Assembly: GCA_045600225.1 (NCBI GenBank)
Contig: JAZRXL010000040.1
Span: 1-64,000 of the forward strand
Source of the DNA: UBA1181 sp045600225
Lineage (GTDB): Bacteria > Bacteroidota > Bacteroidia > Bacteroidales > Paludibacteraceae
Reading direction: 5' to 3'
Length of the DNA: 64,000 bases
Each line of letters begins with the position of its first letter. Position 1 is the first letter of the stretch. A model generated the notes under the pieces. That model did not search any database. It was not told the origin of the DNA and saw only the letters and a list, made by a program, of their open reading frames with translations. Made by a program: the position numbers and the translations under genes. Shown here in pieces: positions 18,101 through 25,671 of the stretch.

Positions 18101-19067
18101 AGACTCCCGCCGCCGTTGCCTTGATGGCGAAGCCGTTTTTATTGTAGTATTCCCCTTGGCAGACCTTGTCGGTCAGATTCGTCTTCTTATTGGGCATCAC
18201 CACCAGTTGGAGGGTTGTGGTGACATCACACTCACCATTCTCACCTTTCAGTGTCTTTTTGTAGGTTCCGCTCCTTGTCGCCGAGAAACCGAACTTCTCG
18301 TAGGTATATCCTTCACAGATGGTATCCTTGATAACGGTTGGTGTGGAGGTATTGACAATGATGGTCTTCTCAGCCTTAGCCTGACAGCCATAGTTGTTGG
18401 TAGCAGTCACCTCGTAGGTAAAGGTTTTCTTTGCCTCCTCCACAATCACGCGGCTAGTAGCACCTGTGTTCCACTCATAGGAGATGGTCTCGTCGTACTC
18501 TGTATCATCAAAATCTTTTACCAAGAAGAATGAATTTTTCTCCCTTTGACTTACCGGCTCGAATATTTTCCAAGTTTGAGTATAGCACCAATTATAGCCA
18601 CTCCCCGCCTCCGTACTCGTTTGAAAGTCATAATGTCCGAAAAGGAAATCAGCACTACCTCCCAAATAACCACGGTTGGCCAGCAAATGAAATATTTGCC
18701 CAACGGAAGGAACATACCAACCATTCTTGAGTGATGAAAAATAGGGGTATGCATTTTCATCCCCAGCCTCACGTAATGTCATCGAATTACCATACCCATC
18801 AAGATCACCCATCGCTTCTTCTAACGTTTCATAATCAGGTAAGGGGCTATTATTATTTTCCCTATTAGAGAAAGCCGCTTTCACAATAGGTTGCTGATCA
18901 TTGAAGACCCATCCGCTATTGCCATCTTCACTAAGATAAAAAATAATACCAGATTCACCATTTTCAAAGAAATATCGCTCTCCTAAAAAATGTCTCGCAT
19001 TCATAGAGGAACAAATGAACCATAAACTAATGACAAGGGCAATATGCTTACAATATGATTTGCTCAT
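15153..19067 (-). CDS. Type-B T9SS cargo: lectin-like module, Ig half-domain, nine 51-residue repeats, sorting domain
   Basis: The product has 1304 residues. It opens with a signal peptide (HIALVISLWFICSSMNA), then a DUF1566/FISUMP-like module (to ~residue 188; SGIIFYLSEDGNSGWVF, NGWYVPSVGQIFHLL, FFLVKDF). From ~197 follows what reads as the second half of an Ig-like domain (YEWNTGATSRVIVEE...NYGCQAKAEKTIIVN). Then come divergent CDS(I/L)VxLxLxV units and nine near-identical 51-residue units (DTFHVSVYDTICNGE, YIFGGK, YVDELKTIYGCDSIVTL). The end is a type-B sorting domain (IIPAEIMTPDGDGVNDLWEV, IYDRFGKLL, GWDGTYNG, STDYWYVIQL). It begins 3 bases after the 775-residue gene, and sequence logic suggests both were once one gene. 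It is surface-exposed or secreted by the type IX system, possibly an adhesin. Confidence 0.82.
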   Translation of the reverse strand: MSKSYCKHIALVISLWFICSSMNARHFLGERYFFENGESGIIFYLSEDGNSGWVFNDQQPIVKAAFSNRENNNSPLPDYETLEEAMGDLDGYGNSMTLREAGDENAYPYFSSLKNGWYVPSVGQIFHLLANRGYLGGSADFLFGHYDFQTSTEAGSGYNWCYTQTWKIFEPVSQREKNSFFLVKDFDDTEYDETISYEWNTGATSRVIVEEAKKTFTYEVTATNNYGCQAKAEKTIIVNTSTPTVIKDTICEGYTYEKFGFSATRSGTYKKTLKGENGECDVTTTLQLVVMPNKKTNLTDKVCQGEYYNKNGFAIKATAAGVYKDTAYLNTAFGCDSTVTLALNVLPLTRDTVRDRICQTEEYGRHGFDLPAGLSCGLNYYSVETTGSNGCKHTTVLALTVDTTYQVGIMDSVGMGETYKKHGFNLPSQTTSDVHELSLKTAAGCDSLVRLTLNVLGPLDTTIVDSICRGEEYLFGGKKLTEADTYVDELKSVTGRDSIVTLELVVLDTFHVSVYDTICNGEQYIFGGKTYKKSGKYVDELKTIYGCDSIVTLHLTVNDTFHVSVYDTICNGDEYIFGGKPYTKAGSYVDELKTIYGCDSIVTLYLTVHDTFHVSVYDTICNGERYIFGGKTYKTSGKYVDELKTIYGCDSIVTLHLTVNDTFHVSVYDTICNGERYIFGGKTYKTSGKYVDELKTIYGCDSIVTLYLTVHDTFHVSVYDTICNGEKYIFGGNPYTVAGSYVDELKTIHGCDSIVTLYLTVHDTFHITVLDTICDGDEYIFGGKPYTVAGTYVDELKTIHGCDSIVTLQLTVHDTFHVTVKDTICNGDEYIFGGKPYTKAGSYVDELKTIYGCDSIVTLHLTVNDTFHVSVYDTICNGDEYIFGGNPYTKAGSYVDELKTIYGCDSIVTLYLTVHDTFHVTVHDTICDGEEFIFGGKPYTVAGTYVDELKTIHGCDSIVTLQLTVHETKDTYLIDTVKVNDLFTRHGFNLTHKDVGDYTHELLKQTIYGCDSLLHLSLHVFTYDTLFVDPCPDHYVDWRGGSYIGDGYYTDESTLKDDTIRMLRIDTRPKFGLEEQVSVEICEGETYRFKPNCCENLHYTWTPSAYLSSTNESTPSMAGVADITYRVNVTDEVCEDSFTVEVAVLENPRIDTVYYEDAFQWLAMEVSGGTPGYQYFWRTEPWQMENTYPTKFSPAPMLVKVMDSKGCQADSVVSLAVQIIPAEIMTPDGDGVNDLWEVENLDYYNYYTVSIYDRFGKLLIEIDNEFDGWDGTYNGHPMPSTDYWYVIQLREIDREYTGHFALIR
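16172..17548 (-). repeat. Nine tandem 153-bp coding repeats
   Basis: Nine consecutive 51-residue units each begin DTFH, carry DTIC(N/D)G, (Y/F)IFGG(K/N), YVDELKTI(Y/H)GCDSIVTL and end LTV(N/H). Units fall into families by the middle segment (KTYKTSGKY, KPYTKAGSY, KPYTVAGTY), and the DNA is nearly identical within a family, a sign of recent duplication or gene conversion. A more divergent unit lies on each side. The boundaries are approximate to a few bases. Confidence 0.85.
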
Positions 19068-19667
19068 TTCTCAAAAATGTTTAAATTGACGAATGGTTAA
19101 AGGAACAGCATCCCCAAATAAAAAAGTATGGAAATTAGGAATATTTAGATAATGAAAATAAGAAGTATTTGGAGTAATGCTCGAGGCCATAAAATAGTTT
19201 TCCGAATCCACATACATTTCACCACCTATCATAGATAATGATTGATTAATCTTAGATAAATTTGCCATAACCGAATACATTTCACCTACTGCTGGAACAT
19301 ACCAACCATTATCAAAATCAACATCTTCAAATATATGGTATTTCAGACTTTTATAATATATATTATTTTCAATAATCTCCTGTAAAGTTGAAGACATCTT
19401 CTCCCCATCATTAAACGCGTCATTAAATAACGGTGCCGTGACGAGACCACCATGTAGATAAGAAAAAACCCGTTCAATGTATGGATTTCCCATTCCAGGA
19501 TAAACACTTTTTGTAAGATTTGTGATTGCTCCATGTTCTCCCGTGTCATCCAAATAAACAACCACGCCTTCTGCAGTCTTGTTGCTTTTTGCAAATTCAT
19601 CCGGATGGAGAATCGTTCCATCCGTACAATAAATGTCTCCCACCTTTATTCTATCATCCTCCTTTTT
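18480..19667 (-). other. Probable inserted segment: two lectin-like modules splitting one type IX cargo gene
   Basis: The upstream protein is an ordinary Ig-like domain until LCEGKEIKLTAKGGLDYE (residue 577), then switches to a DUF1566-like module and stops. The downstream protein starts with its own signal peptide and second DUF1566-like module, then continues from ISYEWNTGATSRV as the missing half of an Ig-like domain. Joining the two outer parts gives GGLDY-EWNTG, a normal Ig junction also seen as ASYKWSNGSTERS earlier in the same protein. The ~1.19 kb between looks richer in A and T than its flanks. The segment thus appears inserted, bringing a stop, a start and a signal peptide. Confidence 0.6.
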
Positions 19668-21398
19668 CTCGTAATCCAAACCTCCCTTGGCTGTCAGTTT
19701 TATCTCCTTGCCTTCACAAAGAACAGAGTCGCCATCCAAGTCAATACGCACCTTCACCTCGGGTGCCACTACAAGACTCAACACCACCAAACTATCACAA
19801 CCATAGACGGTCTGCAAGTTTTTATTTCGAACGATTTTTCCCTCCTCGCTAAGCGTTCCCAAATTAAAACCATACTTCGAGTATTTTGTACCAATACAAA
19901 CCGTATCGAAATAAACCTTTTTGTAATTCTCGTGTACATTTAACTTGACACTTTGCGTTTTGGAGTTACATCCATTACCCGCAGTCAACGAAATTGTTTT
20001 TGTACCACTATCCTCGAAATCGAGACTCAATGTAGGCGAATATGAAACATGTTCAACGCCACCTTCCTTCCACTTCCACTGATAAGTAGAAAGATCCTCA
20101 CCACCCTTAGCAATGAACACAGCAGGCTCTCCTTCACAAACATTCAAAGGTCCCTCTATCGTAGGAAAAACGGGTAGTTGACTCACAGTCAGACGTAACG
20201 TATAATATTGAGGATAACTCTCTCTACATGTTGTACACGGCAACGTGTCATAATAAGTTCCGACTGCAGGTTTGATGTATCTAAAACCATACTCTTCAAA
20301 ACTTTCGCCCTCACAAATACCTTTTGAAATTTGAATATACGGTTTTTTACTATCCAACTTAATTCGTATCTTCTTCCCCACCTTAAAGGCACAAGTGGCA
20401 GGGTCGTAATAATTCATGATTACCTCCCTAGCTGCATCCGTAGGCAAAACAATTCCATCCACTTCATAAGAATCACCTGTCGTCACTGTCACCTCGTAAT
20501 CTTCTGCTTTGATATTAGAAAGGGAGGTTATCACTCCAACCAGCACGAACTCAGAGCCAGTAGCAGAACGGACAATACACGAAACAGAACTGTTCGTGGT
20601 ATTCTTTGGAACTGTAGTGCTACGCTCCGTGGAACCGTTGCTCCACTTGTAAGAAGCAAAACCTTCTGGAGCTGAGAATGTCACTTTATCACTCTGACAC
20701 CTTTCCACATAGAGTGTTTTCTCTATGCATTCTGCCGTAAAATAGGCGTATGCGAAATGCTCAAAAGCACCACAGTCGTAGGTGGAAATGCGTATTTGGA
20801 CTTCTTGCCCCACTTTGGAAGATAAATCCACTCCCATGCTCGACCAATCACACCAAATAATACTGCTTCCCAGCTTTCCCTTTTGAGCAGATGTGTGAAA
20901 ACCAGCGGCATTGGCGCTGGCATAGACGTCGTAACTAGAATTGTCATTGATCAATCTGCCACTCACATCCAACACCTGAAGGTTGAAGCGTGGCTGTTCG
21001 TCCTTGGCGTGCCCTGGATTCTCCATCACCACCGCATAGCGTAGCTTCAATATAGGATTATCGGCATTCACCCTGAAATGGTAGACCAACACGTCTGTCT
21101 CGGCCTCAGCCAAATCATTGCCCAAGCGAACCACACTCGTAGTTCCCTCTGGAAGCAACTTCAACTTGTTGTCTGTATAGGGATCTGTTCCTTGCGTGGA
21201 GATAACCGTGTGGCGACCCTCCACGACTCCCTTATCCTGCATCGGTTCCCAAGTACGACCGGTATATGCCTCTACATACGAGGCGCCCAAATTGGTCAAA
21301 TCAGGACAACCATTATAGACCGTATATCCACTGGCCGAAAAAATAGTCGATAGTAATACTAATAAAACGAAAAACGTCCTTCTAAAATATGAAACCAT
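19071..21398 (-). CDS. Secreted Ig-like protein ending in a lectin-like module; lacks its own sorting domain
   Basis: The product has 775 residues with a signal peptide (RRTFFVLLVLLSTIFSASG). Residues ~25-230 look like a jelly-roll region (VLVYHFRVNADNPILKLRYA), followed by Ig-like domains (FASYKWSNGSTERSTT; VCEGEPAVFIAKGGEDLSTYQWKW) and (Y/F)GCDSLVVLSLVV units like those of the next gene. At residue ~577 an Ig domain breaks off and a DUF1566/FISUMP-like module begins (KVGDIYCTDGTILHP, GVVVYLDDTGEHGAI, DNGWYVPAVGEMYSVMA, LTIRQFKHF-end). There is no type IX sorting domain, unlike the 1304-residue protein encoded 3 bases downstream. It may be the N-terminal part of a split gene that now stays in the periplasm. 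The two genes share the promoter at 21478. Confidence 0.75.
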   Translation of the reverse strand: MVSYFRRTFFVLLVLLSTIFSASGYTVYNGCPDLTNLGASYVEAYTGRTWEPMQDKGVVEGRHTVISTQGTDPYTDNKLKLLPEGTTSVVRLGNDLAEAETDVLVYHFRVNADNPILKLRYAVVMENPGHAKDEQPRFNLQVLDVSGRLINDNSSYDVYASANAAGFHTSAQKGKLGSSIIWCDWSSMGVDLSSKVGQEVQIRISTYDCGAFEHFAYAYFTAECIEKTLYVERCQSDKVTFSAPEGFASYKWSNGSTERSTTVPKNTTNSSVSCIVRSATGSEFVLVGVITSLSNIKAEDYEVTVTTGDSYEVDGIVLPTDAAREVIMNYYDPATCAFKVGKKIRIKLDSKKPYIQISKGICEGESFEEYGFRYIKPAVGTYYDTLPCTTCRESYPQYYTLRLTVSQLPVFPTIEGPLNVCEGEPAVFIAKGGEDLSTYQWKWKEGGVEHVSYSPTLSLDFEDSGTKTISLTAGNGCNSKTQSVKLNVHENYKKVYFDTVCIGTKYSKYGFNLGTLSEEGKIVRNKNLQTVYGCDSLVVLSLVVAPEVKVRIDLDGDSVLCEGKEIKLTAKGGLDYEKKEDDRIKVGDIYCTDGTILHPDEFAKSNKTAEGVVVYLDDTGEHGAITNLTKSVYPGMGNPYIERVFSYLHGGLVTAPLFNDAFNDGEKMSSTLQEIIENNIYYKSLKYHIFEDVDFDNGWYVPAVGEMYSVMANLSKINQSLSMIGGEMYVDSENYFMASSITPNTSYFHYLNIPNFHTFLFGDAVPLTIRQFKHF

Positions 21399-21477
21399 AA
21401 AATCTCTTTAAAATAGTGAGAAGTGAGACATGTGAAATGCAAAACGAGTAATTTCTGACTTCTATCTTTTTCAGTTA

Positions 21478-21535
21478 CAAATATAACAAAAAAAACTTTT
21501 AATTTACCCCCCCCATAATTCTTGATTTATATCAA
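21478..21535 (-). promoter_or_regulatory. Promoter with FNR-like box before the split type IX cargo genes
   Basis: The minus strand has TATATTTG (21478-21485, TAnnTTTG) and, 37 bases upstream, TTGATATAAATCAA (21522-21535), an exact TTGAT-N4-ATCAA palindrome. Order, spacing within 4 bases and intervening sequence parallel the region at 14980-15033, and both sit next to the 42-bp hairpin repeat. Confidence 0.55.
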
Positions 21536-21551
21536 TGTAATTTACTCCTAC

Positions 21552-21967
21552 AATGTGCATTGTTTACCATGGGCGAATGCAATTCACCCCTACTGTGCGC
21601 ATTGTTCAACATGGGCGAATGCAATTCGCCTCTACTGTGCGCATTGTTCAACATGGGCGAATGCAATTCGCCCTGTGCGCATTGTTCAACATGGGCGAAT
21701 GCAATTCGCCTCTACTGTGTGCATTGTTCAACATGGGCGAATGCAATTCGCCCCTACTGTGCGCATTGTTCAACATGGGCGAATGCAATTCGCCTCTACT
21801 GTGCGCATTGTTCAACATGGGCGAATGCAATTCGCCCCTACTGTGCGCATTGTTCAACATGGGCGAATGCAATTCGCCCCTACTGTGCGCATTGTTCAAC
21901 ATGGGCGAATGCAATTCGCCTCTACTGTGTGCATTGTTCAACATGGGCGAATGCAATTCGCCCCTAC
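21552..21967. repeat. Ten-copy tandem array of a 42-bp hairpin unit
   Basis: CATGGGCGAATGCAATTC starts at 21568 (first copy), 21610, 21652, 21690, 21732, 21774, 21816, 21858, 21900 and 21942: 42-base spacing throughout, except 38 bases after the third copy, which lacks TCTA. Each unit contains the inverted repeat GGGCGAAT-GCA-ATTCGCCC (8-bp stem), in some copies ending CCT, which keeps a G-U pair in plus-sense RNA. The linker is (C/T)TACTGTG(C/T)GCATTGTTCAA. The right end supplies the TAG stop of the phosphoesterase gene at 21964-21966. The array fills most of the 565-base gap; open frames through it exist only because 42 is divisible by three. Confidence 0.95.
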
Positions 21968-23304
21968 TCATTTCTAATTTCTAAATATTTTTCGATATTT
22001 TCCTCAAACCCCTTCACTCGTTTTTTGCTCTTATTCTTCTTAAACCATTCAGACACACGAATTCGTTCGGAAAACTTCTTTCCCGCATCAATCGAACGAC
22101 AACCCAGTTCGTTTTTTACAAGTGTCACTCTGTCATATAGACCCTGATCCGCACCAAACGTTTCGAACAACAGCGAATCGCCCACAAAAGAGATGCGTTG
22201 ATAGTATCTGTCGTCCGTTCCCCATTTATCCACATCACCCTTAAACTCCATGATGTAGTCCTTCTGAGAAGCATAGGAAACGACTCGCACGGGAGAATAC
22301 TCATTGCCCAGCTTCATATTGCTCCGTGCATACACATGTTCATGGCCCTGTAATACCAAATCGACTTTATACTTCACAACCAAATCATCGAAATAGTAGC
22401 GTTGGAAAAGGTTATTCATCGTACCTTTGGTGGAATGCAACGGATGGTGAAGCACTACAATCTTCCATTTTTCGGCCGTTTTATCCAACTCAGTTTCCAA
22501 CCATTCCCTCTGTTTGGGCAACTTCCAGAAATCCTTGTTGGAATCCAAGAAGAAGAAACGAGCATCTCCTTTTGCGAACGTGTAGAGCGCATTATCTGCA
22601 TTTTGTTCCATTGTATTCAAGAAATAAGGGAACGTCAACGGAAAGCGTCGTTCCAACGTGCGTGTCACACCTTTCAAATATTCATGATTACCCGCAACTG
22701 CCAGAATTGGATATCTTGTTGCAAACGTATCCAACGAACGGAACACCACGTTCCAGTACTGATCCATCGGACGTTCGATCAGATCACCACCAAACAGCAA
22801 GAATGAGGACTCTGAATTCGCCGCCATCACCTTAGGCAACAGCGTGTCAAAACCGCCATCCAGATCATCCTGCACATCCCCGAAATAGAGGAATGAGAAA
22901 TCCTTGTTGTTATTTTTTATGAAACAAAACCATTCCGTACTGTCCTTCTCCGAGCGTATTCGATAACACCAAACACCTTCTTCGTTTACATTCTTTATTT
23001 GCGCTCTATGAAATGCAGCCACGCCAGAACGAGAATGGTAAACCTCACACTCCGACGACAACGTAATCGTATCGGACGACCCTGGTCTTACATAATCCAG
23101 CCAACACGGATGCGGCAAGGAGTCATATTGCCATGTTACATATCTCGACTCCGAATCATCCCCCATGGTAAGCAGAACTCGTGACGGATGGTGCTGAACA
23201 TCGTAAGTTGGCTCAGGAGGATTACCAAACCAAGTATTCCATCGAACGACACACAATACGACGATAGCGATCAATAAACACGCAAAAAAAATCTTCTTCT
23301 TCAT
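21964..23304 (-). CDS. Calcineurin-like metallophosphoesterase, membrane-anchored or exported
   Basis: With the start at 23304 the protein has 446 residues and begins MKKKIFFACLLIAIVVLCVV, a signal anchor. The alternative ATG at 23340 lies inside the terminator of the upstream gene and is rejected. The metallophosphoesterase motifs are complete: FGDVQDD, LLFGGDLIE, AVAGNHEYL, VVLHHPLHS and LQGHEHVYARS, which hold the two metal ions. An N-terminal Ig-like domain of the purple acid phosphatase type precedes them (YVTWQYDSLPHPCWLDYV). The enzyme probably hydrolyses phosphate esters in the periplasm; the substrate is unknown. The stop codon is formed by the end of the hairpin repeat array, whose hairpins directly follow. 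Confidence 0.88.
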   Translation of the reverse strand: MKKKIFFACLLIAIVVLCVVRWNTWFGNPPEPTYDVQHHPSRVLLTMGDDSESRYVTWQYDSLPHPCWLDYVRPGSSDTITLSSECEVYHSRSGVAAFHRAQIKNVNEEGVWCYRIRSEKDSTEWFCFIKNNNKDFSFLYFGDVQDDLDGGFDTLLPKVMAANSESSFLLFGGDLIERPMDQYWNVVFRSLDTFATRYPILAVAGNHEYLKGVTRTLERRFPLTFPYFLNTMEQNADNALYTFAKGDARFFFLDSNKDFWKLPKQREWLETELDKTAEKWKIVVLHHPLHSTKGTMNNLFQRYYFDDLVVKYKVDLVLQGHEHVYARSNMKLGNEYSPVRVVSYASQKDYIMEFKGDVDKWGTDDRYYQRISFVGDSLLFETFGADQGLYDRVTLVKNELGCRSIDAGKKFSERIRVSEWFKKNKSKKRVKGFEENIEKYLEIRNE

Positions 23305-23308
23305 AAAC

Positions 23309-23338
23309 AAAAAAGAGACGAAATTTGCACTTCGTCTC
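23309..23338 (-). terminator. Rho-independent terminator of the arginine decarboxylase gene
   Basis: On the minus strand GAGACGAA, an 8-base loop and TTCGTCTC form a perfect 8-bp stem (23315-23338), followed by TTTTTT. It begins 16 bases after the speA stop codon. It contains the upstream ATG (23340 frame) of the phosphoesterase and so helps place that gene's start at 23304. Confidence 0.9.
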
Positions 23339-23354
23339 ATATATTAGATAGGAA

Positions 23355-24746
23355 TTAATAACCTAAAATCTTCAACATAGATTTGAAGCTCTGCTCCTTA
23401 GCAAACAGTTTAGTATAATACTCACCATTCTCATCCACATCGATCACAACCAACTTAGGCGCAGGCAACAAGCAGTGTTTGATACCGCCGAATCCGCTCA
23501 ACGCCTCCTGATAAGCACCCATATGGAAGAATCCGATGAATTGTTCTCTACCCTGCTGCATCTTCGGCAAGAAGATCGCATTGGAGTGGACCTCCGCATT
23601 ATAGAAGTCCTCACTATCACAAGTCAAACCGCCCAAGTGAACGCGCTCATACTCTTGATCCCAGTTGTTGATAGCCAAGAACGGGAAGCGTTGGTTCAAC
23701 GCCCAAGTATCCGGCATCGTATTGATGAACGAGCTATCGATCATATTCCACAACTCACGGTCGTTCTGCTGTTTCTGATTAACGATGGAATAGAGCATCG
23801 CACCGCTTTCGCTGACCGTATAAGAACCGAATTCGGTAAAGATGTTTGGCTCCGGAACGCCCTGTTGCATACAAGTGTTCTTGATCTGAGCCACGATCTC
23901 CTCCGCCATATACTCGTAGTCGTACGAGAAATCCATGTGACTCTGGAATGGGAAACCACCACCGATATCCAAGCAATCCAGATCCGGACAAATCTTACGA
24001 AGTTCGCAATACAGGTTGATTCCCTTGCTCAACTCATTCCAATAGTAAGAGGTATCTCTGATACCTGTATTCACAAAGAAGTGAAGCATTTTGAGCTTTA
24101 CCTGCTTATTGTTTTGAATCTTTTCCTTGTAATAAGGTACGATATCCTTGAAGCGCATTCCCAATCGAGAGGTATAGAAATCGAACTTTGGTTCCTCTTC
24201 CGTAGCAATTCTGATACCTACATTAAATGGCTCATCAAAGTCCTTCAACATCATATCCAACTCCTCTTTGTTGTCCAAGATCGGAATTACATTGGTAAAA
24301 CCTTGTTTAATTAAGGACTGGATATTCTCAATATATTGAGGTATTTTAAATCCATTACATAGCACAAAACGACTAGGATCCAAGTGACCTGAATCTCGCA
24401 AGCACTCCAACAAGTTTGCATCATAAGCAGACGAGATCTCCACATGCGTATCATGTTTCAAGACCTCTTCCATCACAAACGAGAAGTGAGAACTTTTGGT
24501 ACAAAAACAATAGTTGTAAGTTGACTTATAATCCACCTTTGCCATTGCTACATTAAAAAGGCGTTTAGCCCTTTGAATATTTTGCGCAATCTTAGGCAGA
24601 TAGGCGATTCTAAGAGGAGTACCATACTGTTTGATGACATCCATCAAGGGCACATCAAACCAGTGTAGATCATTGTCCACCACACTAAATTCCTCATTCG
24701 GAAACTCAAAAGATTGCTCGATAAGATCAACGTATTTATTCTTCAT
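23355..24746 (-). CDS. speA: PLP-dependent arginine decarboxylase-type enzyme (fold III)
   Basis: The protein has 463 residues and belongs to the Orn/DAP/Arg decarboxylase group 2 (alanine racemase fold). The PLP lysine is in YNYCFCTKSS; the glycine-rich phosphate-binding loop is LDIGGGFPF; TEFGSYTVSESGAM and the catalytic Cys in GGLTCDSEDFY follow. This short form is annotated as arginine decarboxylase in Bacteroidota, where agmatine feeds polyamine synthesis via carboxynorspermidine-type or agmatine routes. It is shorter than the E. coli enzyme (about 650 residues), so the substrate is assigned by lineage habit; a diaminopimelate or other basic amino acid substrate cannot be excluded. It is probably a single-gene transcript ending at the strong terminator downstream. 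Confidence 0.82.
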   Translation of the reverse strand: MKNKYVDLIEQSFEFPNEEFSVVDNDLHWFDVPLMDVIKQYGTPLRIAYLPKIAQNIQRAKRLFNVAMAKVDYKSTYNYCFCTKSSHFSFVMEEVLKHDTHVEISSAYDANLLECLRDSGHLDPSRFVLCNGFKIPQYIENIQSLIKQGFTNVIPILDNKEELDMMLKDFDEPFNVGIRIATEEEPKFDFYTSRLGMRFKDIVPYYKEKIQNNKQVKLKMLHFFVNTGIRDTSYYWNELSKGINLYCELRKICPDLDCLDIGGGFPFQSHMDFSYDYEYMAEEIVAQIKNTCMQQGVPEPNIFTEFGSYTVSESGAMLYSIVNQKQQNDRELWNMIDSSFINTMPDTWALNQRFPFLAINNWDQEYERVHLGGLTCDSEDFYNAEVHSNAIFLPKMQQGREQFIGFFHMGAYQEALSGFGGIKHCLLPAPKLVVIDVDENGEYYTKLFAKEQSFKSMLKILGY

Positions 24747-24855
24747 TTCTACAATAAAAATAAAACAATAAACAATAAGTTACCACCACTATTTTTTTTT
24801 AAAATTTCGCAACACTCTCACCATTAATCAACAAATCCAACTCACGCAGATTCAC

Positions 24856-24887
24856 AAAAAAAATGCAATCCGAGTAAATCGGATTGC
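24856..24887 (-). terminator. Rho-independent terminator of fabG
   Basis: The minus strand reads GCAATCCGA-TTTAC-TCGGATTGC (24865-24887), a perfect 9-bp stem, followed by eight Ts. It lies about 38 bases after the fabG stop codon. Confidence 0.92.
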
Positions 24888-24924
24888 AAATTTATATACA
24901 AAAAATATATTATACAATAATATA

Positions 24925-25671
24925 TTACATATTCATGCCACCGCAGCAGTGGATAACTTGACCAGACACATAAGACGACAAATCTGATGCCAAGAACAAT
25001 GCTACATTTGCAACATCTTCTGGAGTACCACCTCTTCTCAATGGAATTTGTTTCTCCCACTCCTTACGTACTTCTTCAGATAATTGAGCAGTCATATCAG
25101 TAATGATGAAACCAGGAGCGATACAGTTTGCACGGATACCACGAGAACCAACCTCCTTGGCAATAGACTTAGCCAAACCAATCATACCAGCCTTTGAAGC
25201 TGAATAGTTACACTGCCCAGCATTTCCAGAAACACCAACAACAGAGCTCATGTTAATAATGCTACCTGCCTTTTGACGCATCATGATTGGAGTACAAGCA
25301 TGAACGAAGTTGAAAGCCGACTTCAAGTTAACTGTCAAAACAGCATCCCATTGAGCCTCACTCATACGCATCATCAAACCATCTTTTGTGATTCCCGCAT
25401 TGTTAACCAAGATATCTATAGAGCCAAATTCTTTTTGAATTTCTTCAACAACTTTATGAGTCTCCTCGAAATCTGCGGCATTTGAAGCATATCCTTTTGC
25501 CTTCACACCCATAGCAGCAATCTCCTGCTCTGTTGCCTTAGCCAAATCATCAATTCTCAAATCAGTAAAAGCGATATTTGCACCTTCACTCGCAAACTTC
25601 AAAGCAATTGCCTTTCCAATTCCTCTTGCGGCACCTGTAATCAAAGCCGTCTTTCCTGTTAATAATCCCAT
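24925..25671 (-). CDS. fabG: 3-oxoacyl-[ACP] reductase
   Basis: The product has 248 residues, the standard FabG length, from the ATG at 25671 (MGLLTGKTALITGAARGIG). An in-frame ATG 13 codons upstream is rejected because a promoter -7 element lies just there. FabG reduces 3-oxoacyl-ACP to 3-hydroxyacyl-ACP with NADPH in fatty acid elongation. The short-chain dehydrogenase motifs are TGAARGIGKA (NADP binding), NNAGI, the catalytic Ser in NMSSVVG, YSASK (Tyr and Lys) and the segment RANCIAPGFI. The gene stands alone here, divergent from groS, without other fab genes next to it. Confidence 0.93.
   Translation of the reverse strand: MGLLTGKTALITGAARGIGKAIALKFASEGANIAFTDLRIDDLAKATEQEIAAMGVKAKGYASNAADFEETHKVVEEIQKEFGSIDILVNNAGITKDGLMMRMSEAQWDAVLTVNLKSAFNFVHACTPIMMRQKAGSIINMSSVVGVSGNAGQCNYSASKAGMIGLAKSIAKEVGSRGIRANCIAPGFIITDMTAQLSEEVRKEWEKQIPLRRGGTPEDVANVALFLASDLSSYVSGQVIHCCGGMNM

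Noticed and set aside
12724..21398. Diversity-generating retroelement targeting the FISUMP/DUF1566 domains
   Set aside because: These folds are typical targets, but no reverse transcriptase gene and no template repeat with adenine-specific differences were found in the window.
21552..21967. CRISPR array
   Set aside because: Repeat and spacing are regular, but the sequence between hairpins is the same in every unit. There are no variable spacers and no cas genes nearby.
21553..22147. Repeat-protein genes of about 107-195 codons read through the array on both strands
   Set aside because: Open frames occur in several phases only because the 42-bp unit is divisible by three and lacks stops. They have no consistent start signal or recognisable protein.
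23305..23340. Upstream ATG start for the metallophosphoesterase
   Set aside because: It lies in the perfect terminator hairpin of the arginine decarboxylase gene, and the ATG at 23304 opens a proper signal anchor.
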